A stretch of 64,000 nucleotides of DNA from Rubrimonas sp036788415 (GTDB taxonomy: Bacteria; Pseudomonadota; Alphaproteobacteria; Rhodobacterales; Rhodobacteraceae): assembly GCF_036788415.1 (NCBI RefSeq), contig NZ_DAIQNN010000011.1:5557-69556 (forward strand), read 5' to 3'. A program made the translations under genes and the position numbers. Every line of letters starts with the position of its first letter. Positions within the stretch are counted from its first letter, which is position 1. Under the pieces are notes generated by a model. That model had not been told where the DNA came from, ran no database searches, and saw only the letters and a program-made list of their open reading frames with translations. Below, piece after piece: positions 1-8,494 of the stretch.

Positions 1-478
1 GCCCCGAGCGGTCGTCGACCAGCCATTCCACGGTGATGTCGGCGGCGCTGGGGGATTTCAGCAGGCTGCGCACCAGCACGCCCTTGCGCCCGACGTCCTG
101 CGATCCGACGACTTCGATCACCTGACCGGAATACTCGCCGACCCGCGCCGCATAGACCCGCGCGGCGTAGTTCTCGAAGGCGCTCACGAAGCGGGCCTGT
201 TGCGCCGGGTCCATCTGCCGCCAGTTCACCCCCATTGTGAAGCGCGCGATCGCGTCGAGCGCCGCCTTCTCGCGCAGGAAGCGCAGGAACTCGTCGGCGC
301 GCGCGCCCTGCCGCGCGTCGCGGCGCACGATTTCGGTGGCCTCGTCGATCAGGGCGCGGATGAAGCGCTCGGCTTCGGCGGGGGCGAGCGCAGCGGCGGG
401 GCGGGCGATCAGCGCTGCGGCGCCGGTCGCCCCGAGTGCGAGCGCGTCGCGGCGGGTGAGCGGTGTCGGCATGGTCAT
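1..478 (-). CDS. mlaC: MlaC/Ttg2D-type phospholipid-binding ABC component, C-terminus cut by window edge
   Basis: The visible 159 residues are the N-terminal part of a periplasmic phospholipid shuttle of the Mla (maintenance of lipid asymmetry) pathway, which carries lipids between the outer-membrane MlaA complex and the inner-membrane ABC transporter. The protein starts with a twin-arginine-like leader (TRRDALAL followed by an alanine-rich stretch ending near residue 32), then an all-helical start and the family-like segment FTMGVNWRQMDPAQQARF. The start ATG at 478 overlaps the mlaA stop as ATGA, so the two are translationally coupled in one operon. The C-terminus lies beyond position 1. The assignment rests on this sequence similarity plus the mlaA neighbour. 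The export route (Tat or Sec) is inferred only. Confidence 0.8.
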   Translation of the reverse strand, partial: MTMPTPLTRRDALALGATGAAALIARPAAALAPAEAERFIRALIDEATEIVRRDARQGARADEFLRFLREKAALDAIARFTMGVNWRQMDPAQQARFVSAFENYAARVYAARVGEYSGQVIEVVGSQDVGRKGVLVRSLLKSPSAADITVEWLVDDRSG

Positions 479-1218
479 TCGTCCTCGTCGAAGATGTCGG
501 GCAGCGCGCCCGGGTCGGTCTCGCCGCCGCCGACTGCGCGCCGCCGCGCCTGCACATAGGCCGACCGCACGGTGGCGTAGCTGTCGGGCGAGTCGTAGAA
601 CAGCGTCTGGAACAGCTCGTCGTTTCGGCTGCGCAGGTCGACGATCGGAAGGCCGAGCCGCGCCGCCTCGATCGCCACCTCGTCCGAGATCGCGATGAAG
701 TTGAACGGATCGATGGCGAAGTCGACGCCCAAGCCGACCGAATCGCGCGCCGTGGACGGCCCGAGGAGGGGCAGCATCACGAAGACGCCCTCGCCCGCGC
801 CCCAGCGCGCGAGCGTCTTGCCGAAATCGTTGGGCTGGTAGGGCAGGCCGAGCTCGGTCGCCGGGTCGAGCACGCCGGCCCCGAGCGCGGTGTTCGCGAC
901 GAAGCGCAGCACCGTCTCGCCGGCGCCTTCCAGATCGCCCTGAAGCACGTAGTTGACCGCGTCGACCGGCAGCCGCAAATGGCGATCGAGGTTGTAGATC
1001 AGATGCTTGAACAGCGCCGGCGTCACCGCGTCATAGGCCTGAGAGGCCGGGCGGATCAGCACCTGGTCCCAGCCGCGGTTGAACTCGTGGATGTCGCGGT
1101 TGAGCCGTTCATAGGGGTCCGCGATCAGCGCGCCCTCCGGGGCCGCCGCCGTGCATCCGCCCAGCGCCGCCGCAACCAGCGCCGCCGCCATTTTCGCCGC
1201 GACCCGACCGCTCCGCAT
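475..1218 (-). CDS. mlaA: MlaA/VacJ family outer-membrane lipoprotein
   Basis: A 247-residue lipoprotein of the MlaA (VacJ) family, which removes mislocalised phospholipids from the outer leaflet of the outer membrane. A signal peptide ends in the lipobox ALGGC, giving a lipidated Cys22. The family hallmark DPYERLNRDIHEFN follows at about residues 34-47, and later YQPNDFGKTLARWG and LPLLGPSTARD are typical of the core. The C-terminal tail is acidic. The gene precedes mlaC with a 4-bp ATGA overlap, matching the mlaA-mlaC order seen in many alphaproteobacteria. The inner-membrane MlaFEDB parts are not in the window. A short inverted repeat (1241-1246 / 1254-1259) lies just upstream, of unknown role. 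Confidence 0.92.
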   Translation of the reverse strand: MRSGRVAAKMAAALVAAALGGCTAAAPEGALIADPYERLNRDIHEFNRGWDQVLIRPASQAYDAVTPALFKHLIYNLDRHLRLPVDAVNYVLQGDLEGAGETVLRFVANTALGAGVLDPATELGLPYQPNDFGKTLARWGAGEGVFVMLPLLGPSTARDSVGLGVDFAIDPFNFIAISDEVAIEAARLGLPIVDLRSRNDELFQTLFYDSPDSYATVRSAYVQARRRAVGGGETDPGALPDIFDEDE

Positions 1219-1345
1219 CGCTCAACCCCCGCGCGACCCTGCAGCACGCCGTTTGCTGCGCATGAGGGAACCTACGACAAGTCCGGGGCTGCGCAAGGCG
1301 CCCGGACGCATCCGTCGGCGCGCTGTGGCGAAGATGAGTCCCTCG

Positions 1346-1375
1346 CCGCGAAAAATGGCGCCCCGCGAAAAATGG
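1346..1375. repeat. Two 13-bp direct repeats upstream of the type I secretion genes
   Basis: The 13-mer CCGCGAAAAATGG occurs at 1346-1358 and again at 1363-1375, a period of 17 bp. It is AT-richer than its surroundings and lies 55-84 bp before the start of the secretion ATPase gene, between two divergently transcribed units. It could be a tandem operator; no protein is assigned. Confidence 0.5.
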
Positions 1376-1429
1376 TGCTAGAGGCGCTGCGATCAGCGGT
1401 CGCGGGCCGCGTGAGCGAGGACGCGGGAG

Positions 1430-3310
1430 ATGCGGGCGAGAGCGATGATCGGCAGGCCGGAGTTGCGCGGCGCGCTGGGCGCCTCGCGCGCCCTGTTCGT
1501 CAATGTCGGGCTGTTCAGCGTGTTCGTGAACCTGCTGATGCTGACCGGCCCGATCTTCATGCTGCAGGTCTACGACCGCGTTCTGGCGAGCGGGTCGGAG
1601 GCGACGCTGGCGACCCTGTTCCTGCTGATCACCGCGCTGTTCGGCCTGATGGGGGTGCTCGACTTCGCCCGCACCCGGGTGCTGGCGCGCGTCGGCGCGC
1701 GCTTTCAGGCGCTGCTCGACCGGCGGGTCTTCGAGGCGGTGCTGCGGCGGTCGATCTCGCCCGACGAGCGCGGCAGGCATGCGAGCGGCATGCGCGACCT
1801 CGAGGCGATCCAGCGCGCGCTGTCGGGGCCTGCGCCCTTCGCCTTCTTCGACGCGCCCTTCGCGCCGCTGTTTCTGGCGGCGATCTTCCTGTTCCACTGG
1901 TCGCTGGGCCTGCTCGCAATTTGCGGGGGTCTCGTGCTGTTCGTGATCGCACTTCTGAACGAGCGCCGCTCGCGCGAGCCGATGATGGCCGCAGCCGAGG
2001 CTTCCGCGCGCTCCGAGGGCTTCGCCGAGACGTTGCGGCGCGAGGGCGAGACCGTTCAGGGGCTGGGCATGCGCGGCGCGGCGATCGCGCGCTGGGGCAA
2101 GCTGCGCGACGACACGCTCGGCGCCCAGATCGCCGCGTCGGACGCGACGGGCGGCTACGCGATCACCTCGAAGACCCTGCGCTTCTATCTGCAATCGGCG
2201 ATGCTCGGGCTCGGCGCGCTGCTCGCGATCGAGCAGATCATCTCGCCGGGGATGATGATCGCGGCGTCGATCCTGATGGGCCGGGCGCTGGCCCCTGTCG
2301 AGCAGGCCATCGCGCAATGGTCGGTGATGCAGCGCGCCTTCAAGGGCTGGACGTCGCTGGCCGAGCTTCTGGAGAAGACCCCGCCGCCCGAAAGCCGCAC
2401 CGAACTGCCGACGCCGCACGGCCATCTCGAGGCGCAGGGTGTGACCGTGGTCGCGCCGGGAGCGACCGCGCCGACGATCCGCAACGTCTCCTTCAAGATC
2501 GGCCCCGGTCAGGCGCTGGGGGTGATCGGCCCCTCGGCATCGGGCAAGTCGACGCTGGCCAAGGCGCTGGCGGGCGTCTGGCGGCCCTACGCCGGCGCGA
2601 TCCGGCTCGACGGCGCGGCGCTCGACCAGTTCGAGGACGACGCGCGGGGCCGGCACATCGGTTATCTGCCGCAGGAAGTCGCGCTGTTCGACGGCACGGT
2701 CGCCGAGAACATCGCCCGCATGGCCGAGCAGGTCGACGACGCGGCGGTGGTGCTCGCCGCCCAGCGCGCCGGCGCGCACGAGATGATCCTGAACCTGCCC
2801 AAGGGGTACGACACGATGATCGGACCGGGCGGCGGCAACCTGTCCGGCGGTCAGCGTCAGCGCTTGGCGCTGGCGCGCGCGCTCTATGGCGATCCGGCGG
2901 TGGTGATCCTCGACGAGCCGAATTCGAACCTCGACGCGCAGGGCGAGCAGGCGCTGGTCGCCGCCATCGCCGATCTGCGCAAGCGCGGGCGCGCTGCCGT
3001 GGTGATGGCGCATCGGCCTTCGGCGATCTCCGCCTGCGACATGCTGCTGATGCTGGAAAAGGGTGCGCCGCGCGCCTTCGGCCCCAAGGATCAGGTGCTG
3101 CGCGAGACCACCGCCAACTATCCCCAACTCGTCGGCGGCGCGCCGGCCCAACCCGCCCAGTCCGCCCAGTCCGCCCAGTCCGCCCAGTCCGCTGCGAAGC
3201 CCTCGGCCCAGGGGCCCGTTCAGGCCACGGCGCGCCTCGGCGAATCTATGACCGCCCGCGTCGCGCCGGTCGCGCCCGGCCCGAGCCGCCCCGGAGGACA
3301 AGCCGAATGA
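1430..3310 (+). CDS. Type I secretion system permease/ATPase (PrtD-like)
   Basis: A 626-residue half-size ABC exporter of the PrtD type, the inner-membrane motor of type I secretion that exports proteins directly from cytoplasm to medium. Residues about 20-300 hold the transmembrane domain. The ATPase domain has Walker A GPSASGKST near residue 366, signature LSGGQRQR near 470, Walker B VVILDEPNS near 491 and the H-loop MAHRP near 523. No C39 peptidase domain is present, so a leader-peptide bacteriocin exporter is unlikely. The tail after residue 570 is low complexity, with four tandem Gln-Ser-Ala units. ATG 1430 has GAGG nine bases upstream; ATG 1445 is an alternative. The stop overlaps the next start (ATGA). 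Confidence 0.88.
   Translation: MRARAMIGRPELRGALGASRALFVNVGLFSVFVNLLMLTGPIFMLQVYDRVLASGSEATLATLFLLITALFGLMGVLDFARTRVLARVGARFQALLDRRVFEAVLRRSISPDERGRHASGMRDLEAIQRALSGPAPFAFFDAPFAPLFLAAIFLFHWSLGLLAICGGLVLFVIALLNERRSREPMMAAAEASARSEGFAETLRREGETVQGLGMRGAAIARWGKLRDDTLGAQIAASDATGGYAITSKTLRFYLQSAMLGLGALLAIEQIISPGMMIAASILMGRALAPVEQAIAQWSVMQRAFKGWTSLAELLEKTPPPESRTELPTPHGHLEAQGVTVVAPGATAPTIRNVSFKIGPGQALGVIGPSASGKSTLAKALAGVWRPYAGAIRLDGAALDQFEDDARGRHIGYLPQEVALFDGTVAENIARMAEQVDDAAVVLAAQRAGAHEMILNLPKGYDTMIGPGGGNLSGGQRQRLALARALYGDPAVVILDEPNSNLDAQGEQALVAAIADLRKRGRAAVVMAHRPSAISACDMLLMLEKGAPRAFGPKDQVLRETTANYPQLVGGAPAQPAQSAQSAQSAQSAAKPSAQGPVQATARLGESMTARVAPVAPGPSRPGGQAE
3158..3193 (+). repeat. Four tandem 9-bp units encoding Gln-Ser-Ala
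   Basis: Four consecutive copies of CAGTCCGCC (the last ends GCT) encode QSA x4 in the C-terminal tail of the secretion ATPase, residues about 577-588. The unit is a multiple of three, so slippage would change tail length without breaking the frame. The tail lies outside the ATPase fold. Confidence 0.9.
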
Positions 3311-4638
3311 CCGCCCAGCTCAGACTTGAGGGCCCCAGGAACCCGACGGCGCGCTGGAGCGCCGGGCGCTATGTCGCGATCGGGCTGATCGGCGTCGTCG
3401 TGCTGGTGTTCGGGCTCGGGGCCTGGTCGGCCTTCGCCTCGATCGCCGGCGCGGTCGTCTCGCCGGGTCGGCTCAAGGTCGAAGTCAACCGGCAGGTCGT
3501 GCAGCACCTCGAAGGCGGCGTCGTCTCCGAGATCGCGGTCGAGGAGGGCCAGCAGGTGCAGGCCGGCGAGATCGTGATGCGCCTCGACAGCTCGCGCCCG
3601 CGCGCCGAACTCGCCATCATCGAGAGCCAGCTCTTCGAGACGATGGCGCGCATCGCCCGGCTCGAAGCGCAGATCGCGGGCTTCGACGCGCCGAATTTTC
3701 CGGCGGAGCTTCAGGAGGTCGCCGCCGCCCGTCCGGAGGTCGAGGCGCTCGTCGACGGGCAGCGCCGGCTGTTCGACGCCCGCCGCGACACGGTGGAGCG
3801 CGAGACCGAGCAGCTGCGCGAGCGCCAGACCCAGATCGCCGAGGAGATCGCCGGCGCCGAATCGCAGCGCGAGAGCCTGTCGATCCAGCTCGGCTTCATC
3901 CAGCAGGAGCTGACCGACCAGCGCAGCCTGCTCGAACGCGGCCTGACGCAGGCGAGCCGGGTGCTGGCGCTCGAACGCGAGAAGGCCCGGCTCGACGGTC
4001 AGACCGGCGCGCTGACCGCCCAGATCGCGCAGGCGCGCGGGCGCATCACCGAGATCGACATCCAGATCACCGGTCGCGACGCGACGCGGCTGGAGGAGGC
4101 CATCGGCGAACTTCGAGACCTCAAGACCCGCGAGGCGGAGCTGCGCGAGCGCCGCCTCTCGGCGCAGGAGACCCTCGACCGACTCGACATCCGCGCGCCC
4201 CGCTCCGGGATCGTGCTCGGCAAGACCGTGTTCACCGTCGGCGCCGTGATCCGGCCCGCCGAGCCGGTGATGTACATAGTGCCGACCGAGGAGGCGCTGG
4301 TGGTCGAGACCCGCATCGACACCACCAGCATCGATTCGGTCTATCCCGGCCAGCCGGCGCGGCTTGTGTTCAGCGCCTTCAACACCCGCACCACGCCGGA
4401 GCTTTTCGGCACGGTCGGCCGCGTCTCGCCCGACGCGCTGACCGACGAGGCGACGGGGATGAGCTACTACACCGCCGAGATCGACATCGAGGACTCCGAA
4501 CTCGCCAAGCTGGAGGGGTTGAAGCTGATCGCCGGCATGCCCGTCGAGGCTTTCATCCAGACCGGCGAGCGCTCGCCGCTGAGCTACATGCTCAAGCCCA
4601 TGACCGACTTCTTCGAACGCTCGATGCGCGAGCAGTGA
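3307..4638 (+). CDS. HlyD-family type I secretion periplasmic adaptor
   Basis: A 443-residue membrane-fusion protein that links the inner-membrane ABC exporter to an outer-membrane TolC-type channel. It has a single N-terminal transmembrane helix (about residues 22-45), then the lipoyl half-motif QVVQHLEGGVV, a long Glu/Arg-rich coiled coil (about 100-290), the second lipoyl half (LDIRAPRSGIV) and beta-barrel segments, ending with a short C-terminal helix. This is the usual PrtE/HlyD architecture. It is coupled to the ABC gene by ATGA. No outer-membrane channel gene and no RTX-type substrate gene lie nearby, so the exported protein cannot be named from this window. Confidence 0.92.
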   Translation: MTAQLRLEGPRNPTARWSAGRYVAIGLIGVVVLVFGLGAWSAFASIAGAVVSPGRLKVEVNRQVVQHLEGGVVSEIAVEEGQQVQAGEIVMRLDSSRPRAELAIIESQLFETMARIARLEAQIAGFDAPNFPAELQEVAAARPEVEALVDGQRRLFDARRDTVERETEQLRERQTQIAEEIAGAESQRESLSIQLGFIQQELTDQRSLLERGLTQASRVLALEREKARLDGQTGALTAQIAQARGRITEIDIQITGRDATRLEEAIGELRDLKTREAELRERRLSAQETLDRLDIRAPRSGIVLGKTVFTVGAVIRPAEPVMYIVPTEEALVVETRIDTTSIDSVYPGQPARLVFSAFNTRTTPELFGTVGRVSPDALTDEATGMSYYTAEIDIEDSELAKLEGLKLIAGMPVEAFIQTGERSPLSYMLKPMTDFFERSMREQ

Positions 4639-4661
4639 CCCCCTCACGGAGACCCCAGACC

Positions 4662-5123
4662 ATGCCCGGCGCCATCGACGCCCGCCTCGCCGAACTCGGC
4701 GAAACCTTGCCCGACGCGCCTGCGCCGGCGGCCAACTACGTCCCCTGGGTGCGCTCGGGACCGCTGCTGTTCGTCTCCGGGCAGATCTCGATGGATGCGG
4801 GCGGGATCGTGAAGGGCCTGCTCGGCGCCGACATGAGCGTCGAACAGGGCGCGGCGGCGGCGAAGCTCTGCGCGCTCAGCCTGCTGGCGCAGGCGCGCGC
4901 CGCCTGCGAGGGCGATCTCGACCGGGTGCGCCGGGTGGTCAAGCTGACCGCCTTCGTCAACTCCGCGCCCGGCTTCTCGGACCAGCCGAAAGTCGTCAAC
5001 GGCTGTTCGGACTTCCTGGTCGCTGTGTTCGGCGAGGCGGGGCGGCATGCGCGCTCGGCGGTGGGCGCGGCGCTGCCCTTCGGCGCCGCCGTCGAGATCG
5101 AGGCGATCTTCGAGATCGCATGA
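4662..5123 (+). CDS. RidA/YjgF family protein
   Basis: A 153-residue single-domain protein of the Rid (YjgF/YER057c/UK114) family. Family members typically hydrolyse reactive enamine/imine intermediates released by pyridoxal-phosphate enzymes. Recognisable core segments are PWVRSGPLLFVSGQ near residues 30-43 and the C-terminal strand AVEIEAIFEIA. ATG 4662 was chosen over an in-frame ATG-less extension beginning at 4635 because a GGAGA lies nine bases upstream and the resulting length fits the family. The residue at the position of the catalytic Arg of canonical RidA was not verified by alignment, so the subgroup and substrate are open. It overlaps the next gene by ATGA. Confidence 0.85.
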   Translation: MPGAIDARLAELGETLPDAPAPAANYVPWVRSGPLLFVSGQISMDAGGIVKGLLGADMSVEQGAAAAKLCALSLLAQARAACEGDLDRVRRVVKLTAFVNSAPGFSDQPKVVNGCSDFLVAVFGEAGRHARSAVGAALPFGAAVEIEAIFEIA

Positions 5124-5899
5124 CGCTTCCCCCGGGCTTTCTGCGCGCGCCCTTCGCCCATCGCGGCCTGCACGACCGGGCGGCGGGGCGCGTCGAGAAC
5201 AGCCGCGCCGCAGCCGACGCGGCGGCGCGCGCGGGCTATGCGGTCGAAATCGACGTGCAGCTGTCGTCGGATGGCGAGGCGATGGTCTTCCATGACGCGA
5301 CGCTGGAGCGGCTGACCGGCGCCGCAGGCCCGCTGCGCGCCCGCTCCGCCGCCGAGTTGTCGCGCCTGCCCTTGCGCGACGGCGCCGAGACGATCCCGAC
5401 GCTCGCGGAGATCCTCGCCGTGCTCGACGGGCGGACGCCGCTCGTCGTGGAGGTGAAGGATCAGGGCGGCGCGCTGGATGGGCGCGGGGTCGGGCCGCTG
5501 GAGGCGCGGGTGGCGGCGTTGCTGGCGGCGTATCCGGGGCCCGTCGCCGTGATGTCGTTCAACCCGGCCTCCGTCGCGGCCCTGCGCGACGCAGCCCCCG
5601 CTCTCGCCCGCGGCCTTGTCGCCGGGGCGCCCGAGGTCTTCGCCGAGGACGGCGCCGCCTCTGAGCGCTGCGAGGCCCTCGCCGCGCTGGAGGATTTCGC
5701 GGCGGTCGGCGCCTGTTTCGTCTCCTACGACGCCCGCGCGCTGCCTCAACCGCGCGTCGCCGCCCTGCGCGCAGCCGGGGCGGGCGTTCTGAGCTGGACG
5801 ATCCGCACGCCGGCGCAGGCCGCGCAGGTCGCCCCGCATGTCGATGCGATCACCTTCGAGGGCTTCCTTCCGGCGCCCGGCCCAACCGGGGCCCGTTGA
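5120..5899 (+). CDS. Glycerophosphodiester phosphodiesterase
   Basis: A 259-residue enzyme of the GDPD family (UgpQ/GlpQ type), which hydrolyses glycerophosphodiesters to glycerol 3-phosphate and an alcohol. The family motifs are plain: AHRGLHD with the catalytic His near the N-terminus, the paired acidic metal ligands in VEIDVQLSSDG, a second His in VFHDATLERLTG, and VVEVKDQGG. No signal peptide is seen, so a cytoplasmic UgpQ-like role is likely. It starts within the RidA stop codon (ATGA), and these two with the following acetyltransferase form a compact run that I recognise from Rhodobacterales genomes. Confidence 0.9.
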   Translation: MTLPPGFLRAPFAHRGLHDRAAGRVENSRAAADAAARAGYAVEIDVQLSSDGEAMVFHDATLERLTGAAGPLRARSAAELSRLPLRDGAETIPTLAEILAVLDGRTPLVVEVKDQGGALDGRGVGPLEARVAALLAAYPGPVAVMSFNPASVAALRDAAPALARGLVAGAPEVFAEDGAASERCEALAALEDFAAVGACFVSYDARALPQPRVAALRAAGAGVLSWTIRTPAQAAQVAPHVDAITFEGFLPAPGPTGAR

Positions 5900-5949
5900 C
5901 GCGCCGCCCCGTCGCGCCATCCTCATCCGGGTGGCGAGGGGAGGCGGCG

Positions 5950-7140
5950 ATGGCGGACGGCGCGGAGCGGGAGAGCATCGTCATCGAGACGCGCGAGAGC
6001 GTCGGAGAGCTCGCCCCCGGAGACTGGGACGCCTGCGCTGCCCCCGAAGCCGCCGATGGCGGCCATCCGCGCGACCCGTTCGCGACGCACCGCCTCCTGA
6101 GCGCGCTGGAACGCAGCGGATCGGTCGGCGGGCGGACCGGCTGGACGCCCCGCCCGCTGCTCGCCCGCGCCGGGGACGGTCGGCTGCTGGGCGTCGCGCC
6201 GCTCTACCTCAAGAGCCACAGCCAGGGAGAATACGTCTTCGATCATGCTTGGGCGCATGCGTGGGAGCGCGCGGGCGGCGACTATTATCCCAAGCTGCAA
6301 TGCGCCATCCCCTTCACCCCCGCCACGGGCCGGCGCTGGCTGACCCGCCCCGGCCCCGAGGCGGAGATCGCGGCGGATGCGCTGCTGCAGGGCGCGGTGG
6401 AGCTCGCCGCGCGCAACCGGCTGTCCTCGCTGCACGTCACCTTCTGCACCGAAGCCGAGTGGCGGCGCGGCGGCGAGCTTGGCCTGCTGCAACGACAGGA
6501 CCAGCAGTTCCACTGGGAGAATCGGGGCTACGGCGCTTTCGACGATTTCTTGGCCGATCTCGCAAGCCGCAAGCGCAAGCAGCTGCGCAAGGAGCGCGAA
6601 ACGGCCGTCGCGGGCGGCGTCGAGATCGTCCGGCTGACGGGCGACGCCATCGAACCCGAGCATTGGGAGGCGTTCTGGCGCTTCTATCAGGACACCGGCG
6701 CGCGCAAATGGGGCCGACCCTATCTGACCCGCGCCTTCTTCGAGGAAGCGCAGACGCATCTGCGCGACGACGTCCTGCTGGTCATGTGCCGGCGTGCGGG
6801 GCGGTGGATCGCCGGCGCGCTGAACTTCATCGGACGCGAGACGCTGTTCGGCCGATACTGGGGCTGCGTCGAGGAGCATCCCTGCCTGCATTTCGAGACC
6901 TGCTACTATCAGGCCATCGAGGCGGCGATCGAGCTCGGTCTCGCCCGCGTCGAGGCGGGCGCGCAGGGCGCGCACAAGCTCGCCCGCGGCTATCTGCCGA
7001 GCCCGACCTACAGCCTGCACTGGATCGGCGACCGGGGCTTTCGCGCCGCCGTCGCAGACTATCTGCGCCGCGAGCGCGAGGCCGTGAGCGAGGAGATCGA
7101 ATTCCTCCTCGAGCGCGGCCCGTTCCGCAAGGAGGGATGA
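5950..7140 (+). CDS. GNAT-like acyltransferase, DUF482 (COG3146)
   Basis: A 396-residue protein of the DUF482 family, related in fold to FemX-type peptidyl acyltransferases and GNAT enzymes. Supporting segments are LGVAPLYLKSHSQGEYVFDHAWA, here split as LGVAPLYLKSHSQ and YVFDHAWAHAWERAG, then YPKLQCAIPFTPATGRRWL, LASRKRKQLRKER and HKLARGYLP near the end. The biochemical function of the family is not established. ATG 5950 was chosen because GAGGGGAGG lies five bases upstream; a TTG at 5896 overlapping the previous stop is a weaker alternative. The stop overlaps the next gene. Confidence 0.82.
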   Translation: MADGAERESIVIETRESVGELAPGDWDACAAPEAADGGHPRDPFATHRLLSALERSGSVGGRTGWTPRPLLARAGDGRLLGVAPLYLKSHSQGEYVFDHAWAHAWERAGGDYYPKLQCAIPFTPATGRRWLTRPGPEAEIAADALLQGAVELAARNRLSSLHVTFCTEAEWRRGGELGLLQRQDQQFHWENRGYGAFDDFLADLASRKRKQLRKERETAVAGGVEIVRLTGDAIEPEHWEAFWRFYQDTGARKWGRPYLTRAFFEEAQTHLRDDVLLVMCRRAGRWIAGALNFIGRETLFGRYWGCVEEHPCLHFETCYYQAIEAAIELGLARVEAGAQGAHKLARGYLPSPTYSLHWIGDRGFRAAVADYLRREREAVSEEIEFLLERGPFRKEG

Positions 7141-7433
7141 TGGCCGACCGTCTGACCGACGCCGAGCGGGCCGCGGCGCTTTCCGAACTCGCCGCTTCGG
7201 GCTGGGTCCACGATCCGGGCCGCGACGCGATCTCGCGCGGCTTCCGCTTCCGCGACTTCTCCGAGGCCTGGGGCTTCATGAGCCGCGCCGCGCTCGCGGC
7301 CGAGAAGCTCGACCACCACCCCGAATGGCGCAACGTGTATCGCGACGTCGAGGTGACGCTCACCACCCATGACGCCGGCGGGCTGACGGAGCTCGACCTC
7401 CGCCTCGCCCGCGCGATGGACGCGCTTGTCTGA
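7140..7433 (+). CDS. phhB: 4a-hydroxytetrahydrobiopterin dehydratase (pterin-4a-carbinolamine dehydratase)
   Basis: A 97-residue PCD/DCoH protein that regenerates dihydropterin after phenylalanine hydroxylase turnover by dehydrating the 4a-carbinolamine. The active-site signature EKLDHHPEW, with the tandem histidines, is intact, followed by YRDVEVTLTTHDAGGLTELD typical of the family. Two ATG codons in a row (7137 and 7140) are possible starts; 7140 gives better spacing from AAGGAGG. It shares bases with the preceding DUF482 stop. No phenylalanine hydroxylase gene is nearby, so the physiological partner is unknown. Confidence 0.93.
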   Translation: MADRLTDAERAAALSELAASGWVHDPGRDAISRGFRFRDFSEAWGFMSRAALAAEKLDHHPEWRNVYRDVEVTLTTHDAGGLTELDLRLARAMDALV

Positions 7434-7436
7434 GCG

Positions 7437-8408
7437 TCACTCGGGCTTGCAGATCTCGCCCGCCGCGATCGCCGACGCCGTGCGCGCTGCAAGCCCCAAG
7501 ATCAGCGCAGCCAGCGCGACCCACAGCCCGTAGCCGATCCAGGCGAAAACCGCCGAGCCGGTCTTTTCGGCGTAGAGGAAGGTCGAGATCGTCAGCGCCG
7601 CCACCGGGAAGGACAATGCCCACCACGACAGCGCGAAGGGCAGTTTCGAGAGCTTCACGGACTGGGTCGCGACGATCCCAAGGAAGACGAAGCCGAGATA
7701 GAAGGTTATCCGCGCGAAGGCGTCGATCTCGCCGCCGAGCTTGATCCAGGCGATGAAGGCGACGGCGGGCGGGGCGATGAGGATCATCAGGGTCGGCGCC
7801 AGCCGGCCCGGCAGCGGATCGTGGAACACCAGCCGGTTGAACACCAGCGTCAGCAGCACCAGCCAGAACAGCAGCCCCGCCGAATAGAACAGCCAGGACA
7901 GCTCCACGAAGCCGAGCTGCGCGCCCGCGACCGGCGCCACGATGTTGCCAACGGCGGGAATGAACCACGCCGGGTTGAGGTGGACGTGCTGGAACGGGCG
8001 ATGGCCGATCCAGTTCGCCACCACCGCCAGCATCAGCCCCGCCTGCGCCGCCGCCCCCGCGAGCCACACCACCCGAGCCAGCGCGGGCGCGATGGGCGCG
8101 AGGATCGTCGCGAGCAGCAGAAGCGAAATCGAAATCGCGGGAAAGAAGGCGATGCGGATCGGGTGCGCCCATTCCGCGCGCACCGACGGCCCATGCGCCG
8201 CCGCCTTGGTCGCATAGAGCGCGGCGATGGCGAGAAAGGCGACCGCCGCCGCCGCGCCGATCCCGTCGGAGAGCGCTGGGCCCAGATGCAGCGCATGCTC
8301 GCCCGCCCGCGTGGCCAGCGCGAAGCCGCTCAGCCCCATGACGATGGCGAAGAAGGAGATGGGGAATTCGGCGAGCCTTGAGTGCTGCGGCGCAGCGATG
8401 TCGGTCAT
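7437..8408 (-). CDS. SLAC1/TehA-family anion channel or transporter
   Basis: A 323-residue integral membrane protein with about ten hydrophobic helices, resembling the tellurite-resistance/dicarboxylate (TDT) and SLAC1 channel family. Family-like features are the N-terminal PISFFAIVMGLSGFALA, the loop HLNPAWFIPAVGNIVAP in the middle, and FYLGFVFLGIVATQ. The first 33 codons of the open frame upstream of ATG 8408 look non-coding, so ATG 8408 is preferred. Substrate is not predictable from sequence; relatives pass chloride, nitrate, sulfite or dicarboxylates. It is convergent with phhB (3 bp apart) and divergent from an NsrR-like regulator, which suggests but does not prove regulation by that protein. 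Confidence 0.82.
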   Translation of the reverse strand: MTDIAAPQHSRLAEFPISFFAIVMGLSGFALATRAGEHALHLGPALSDGIGAAAAVAFLAIAALYATKAAAHGPSVRAEWAHPIRIAFFPAISISLLLLATILAPIAPALARVVWLAGAAAQAGLMLAVVANWIGHRPFQHVHLNPAWFIPAVGNIVAPVAGAQLGFVELSWLFYSAGLLFWLVLLTLVFNRLVFHDPLPGRLAPTLMILIAPPAVAFIAWIKLGGEIDAFARITFYLGFVFLGIVATQSVKLSKLPFALSWWALSFPVAALTISTFLYAEKTGSAVFAWIGYGLWVALAALILGLAARTASAIAAGEICKPE

Positions 8409-8494
8409 GGCGCGATGTCCTGCGAAAGGTGCGACGGGGCGGGCCGGCGCAAAGCCGACTCTTCCATTCAGATTTGCCGCGCTTCGCCGCGCGA

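Noticed and set aside
3158..3193. Tandem 9-bp repeats as a possible CRISPR or minisatellite locus.
   Set aside because: They have no spacers and lie in frame inside the secretion ATPase gene.
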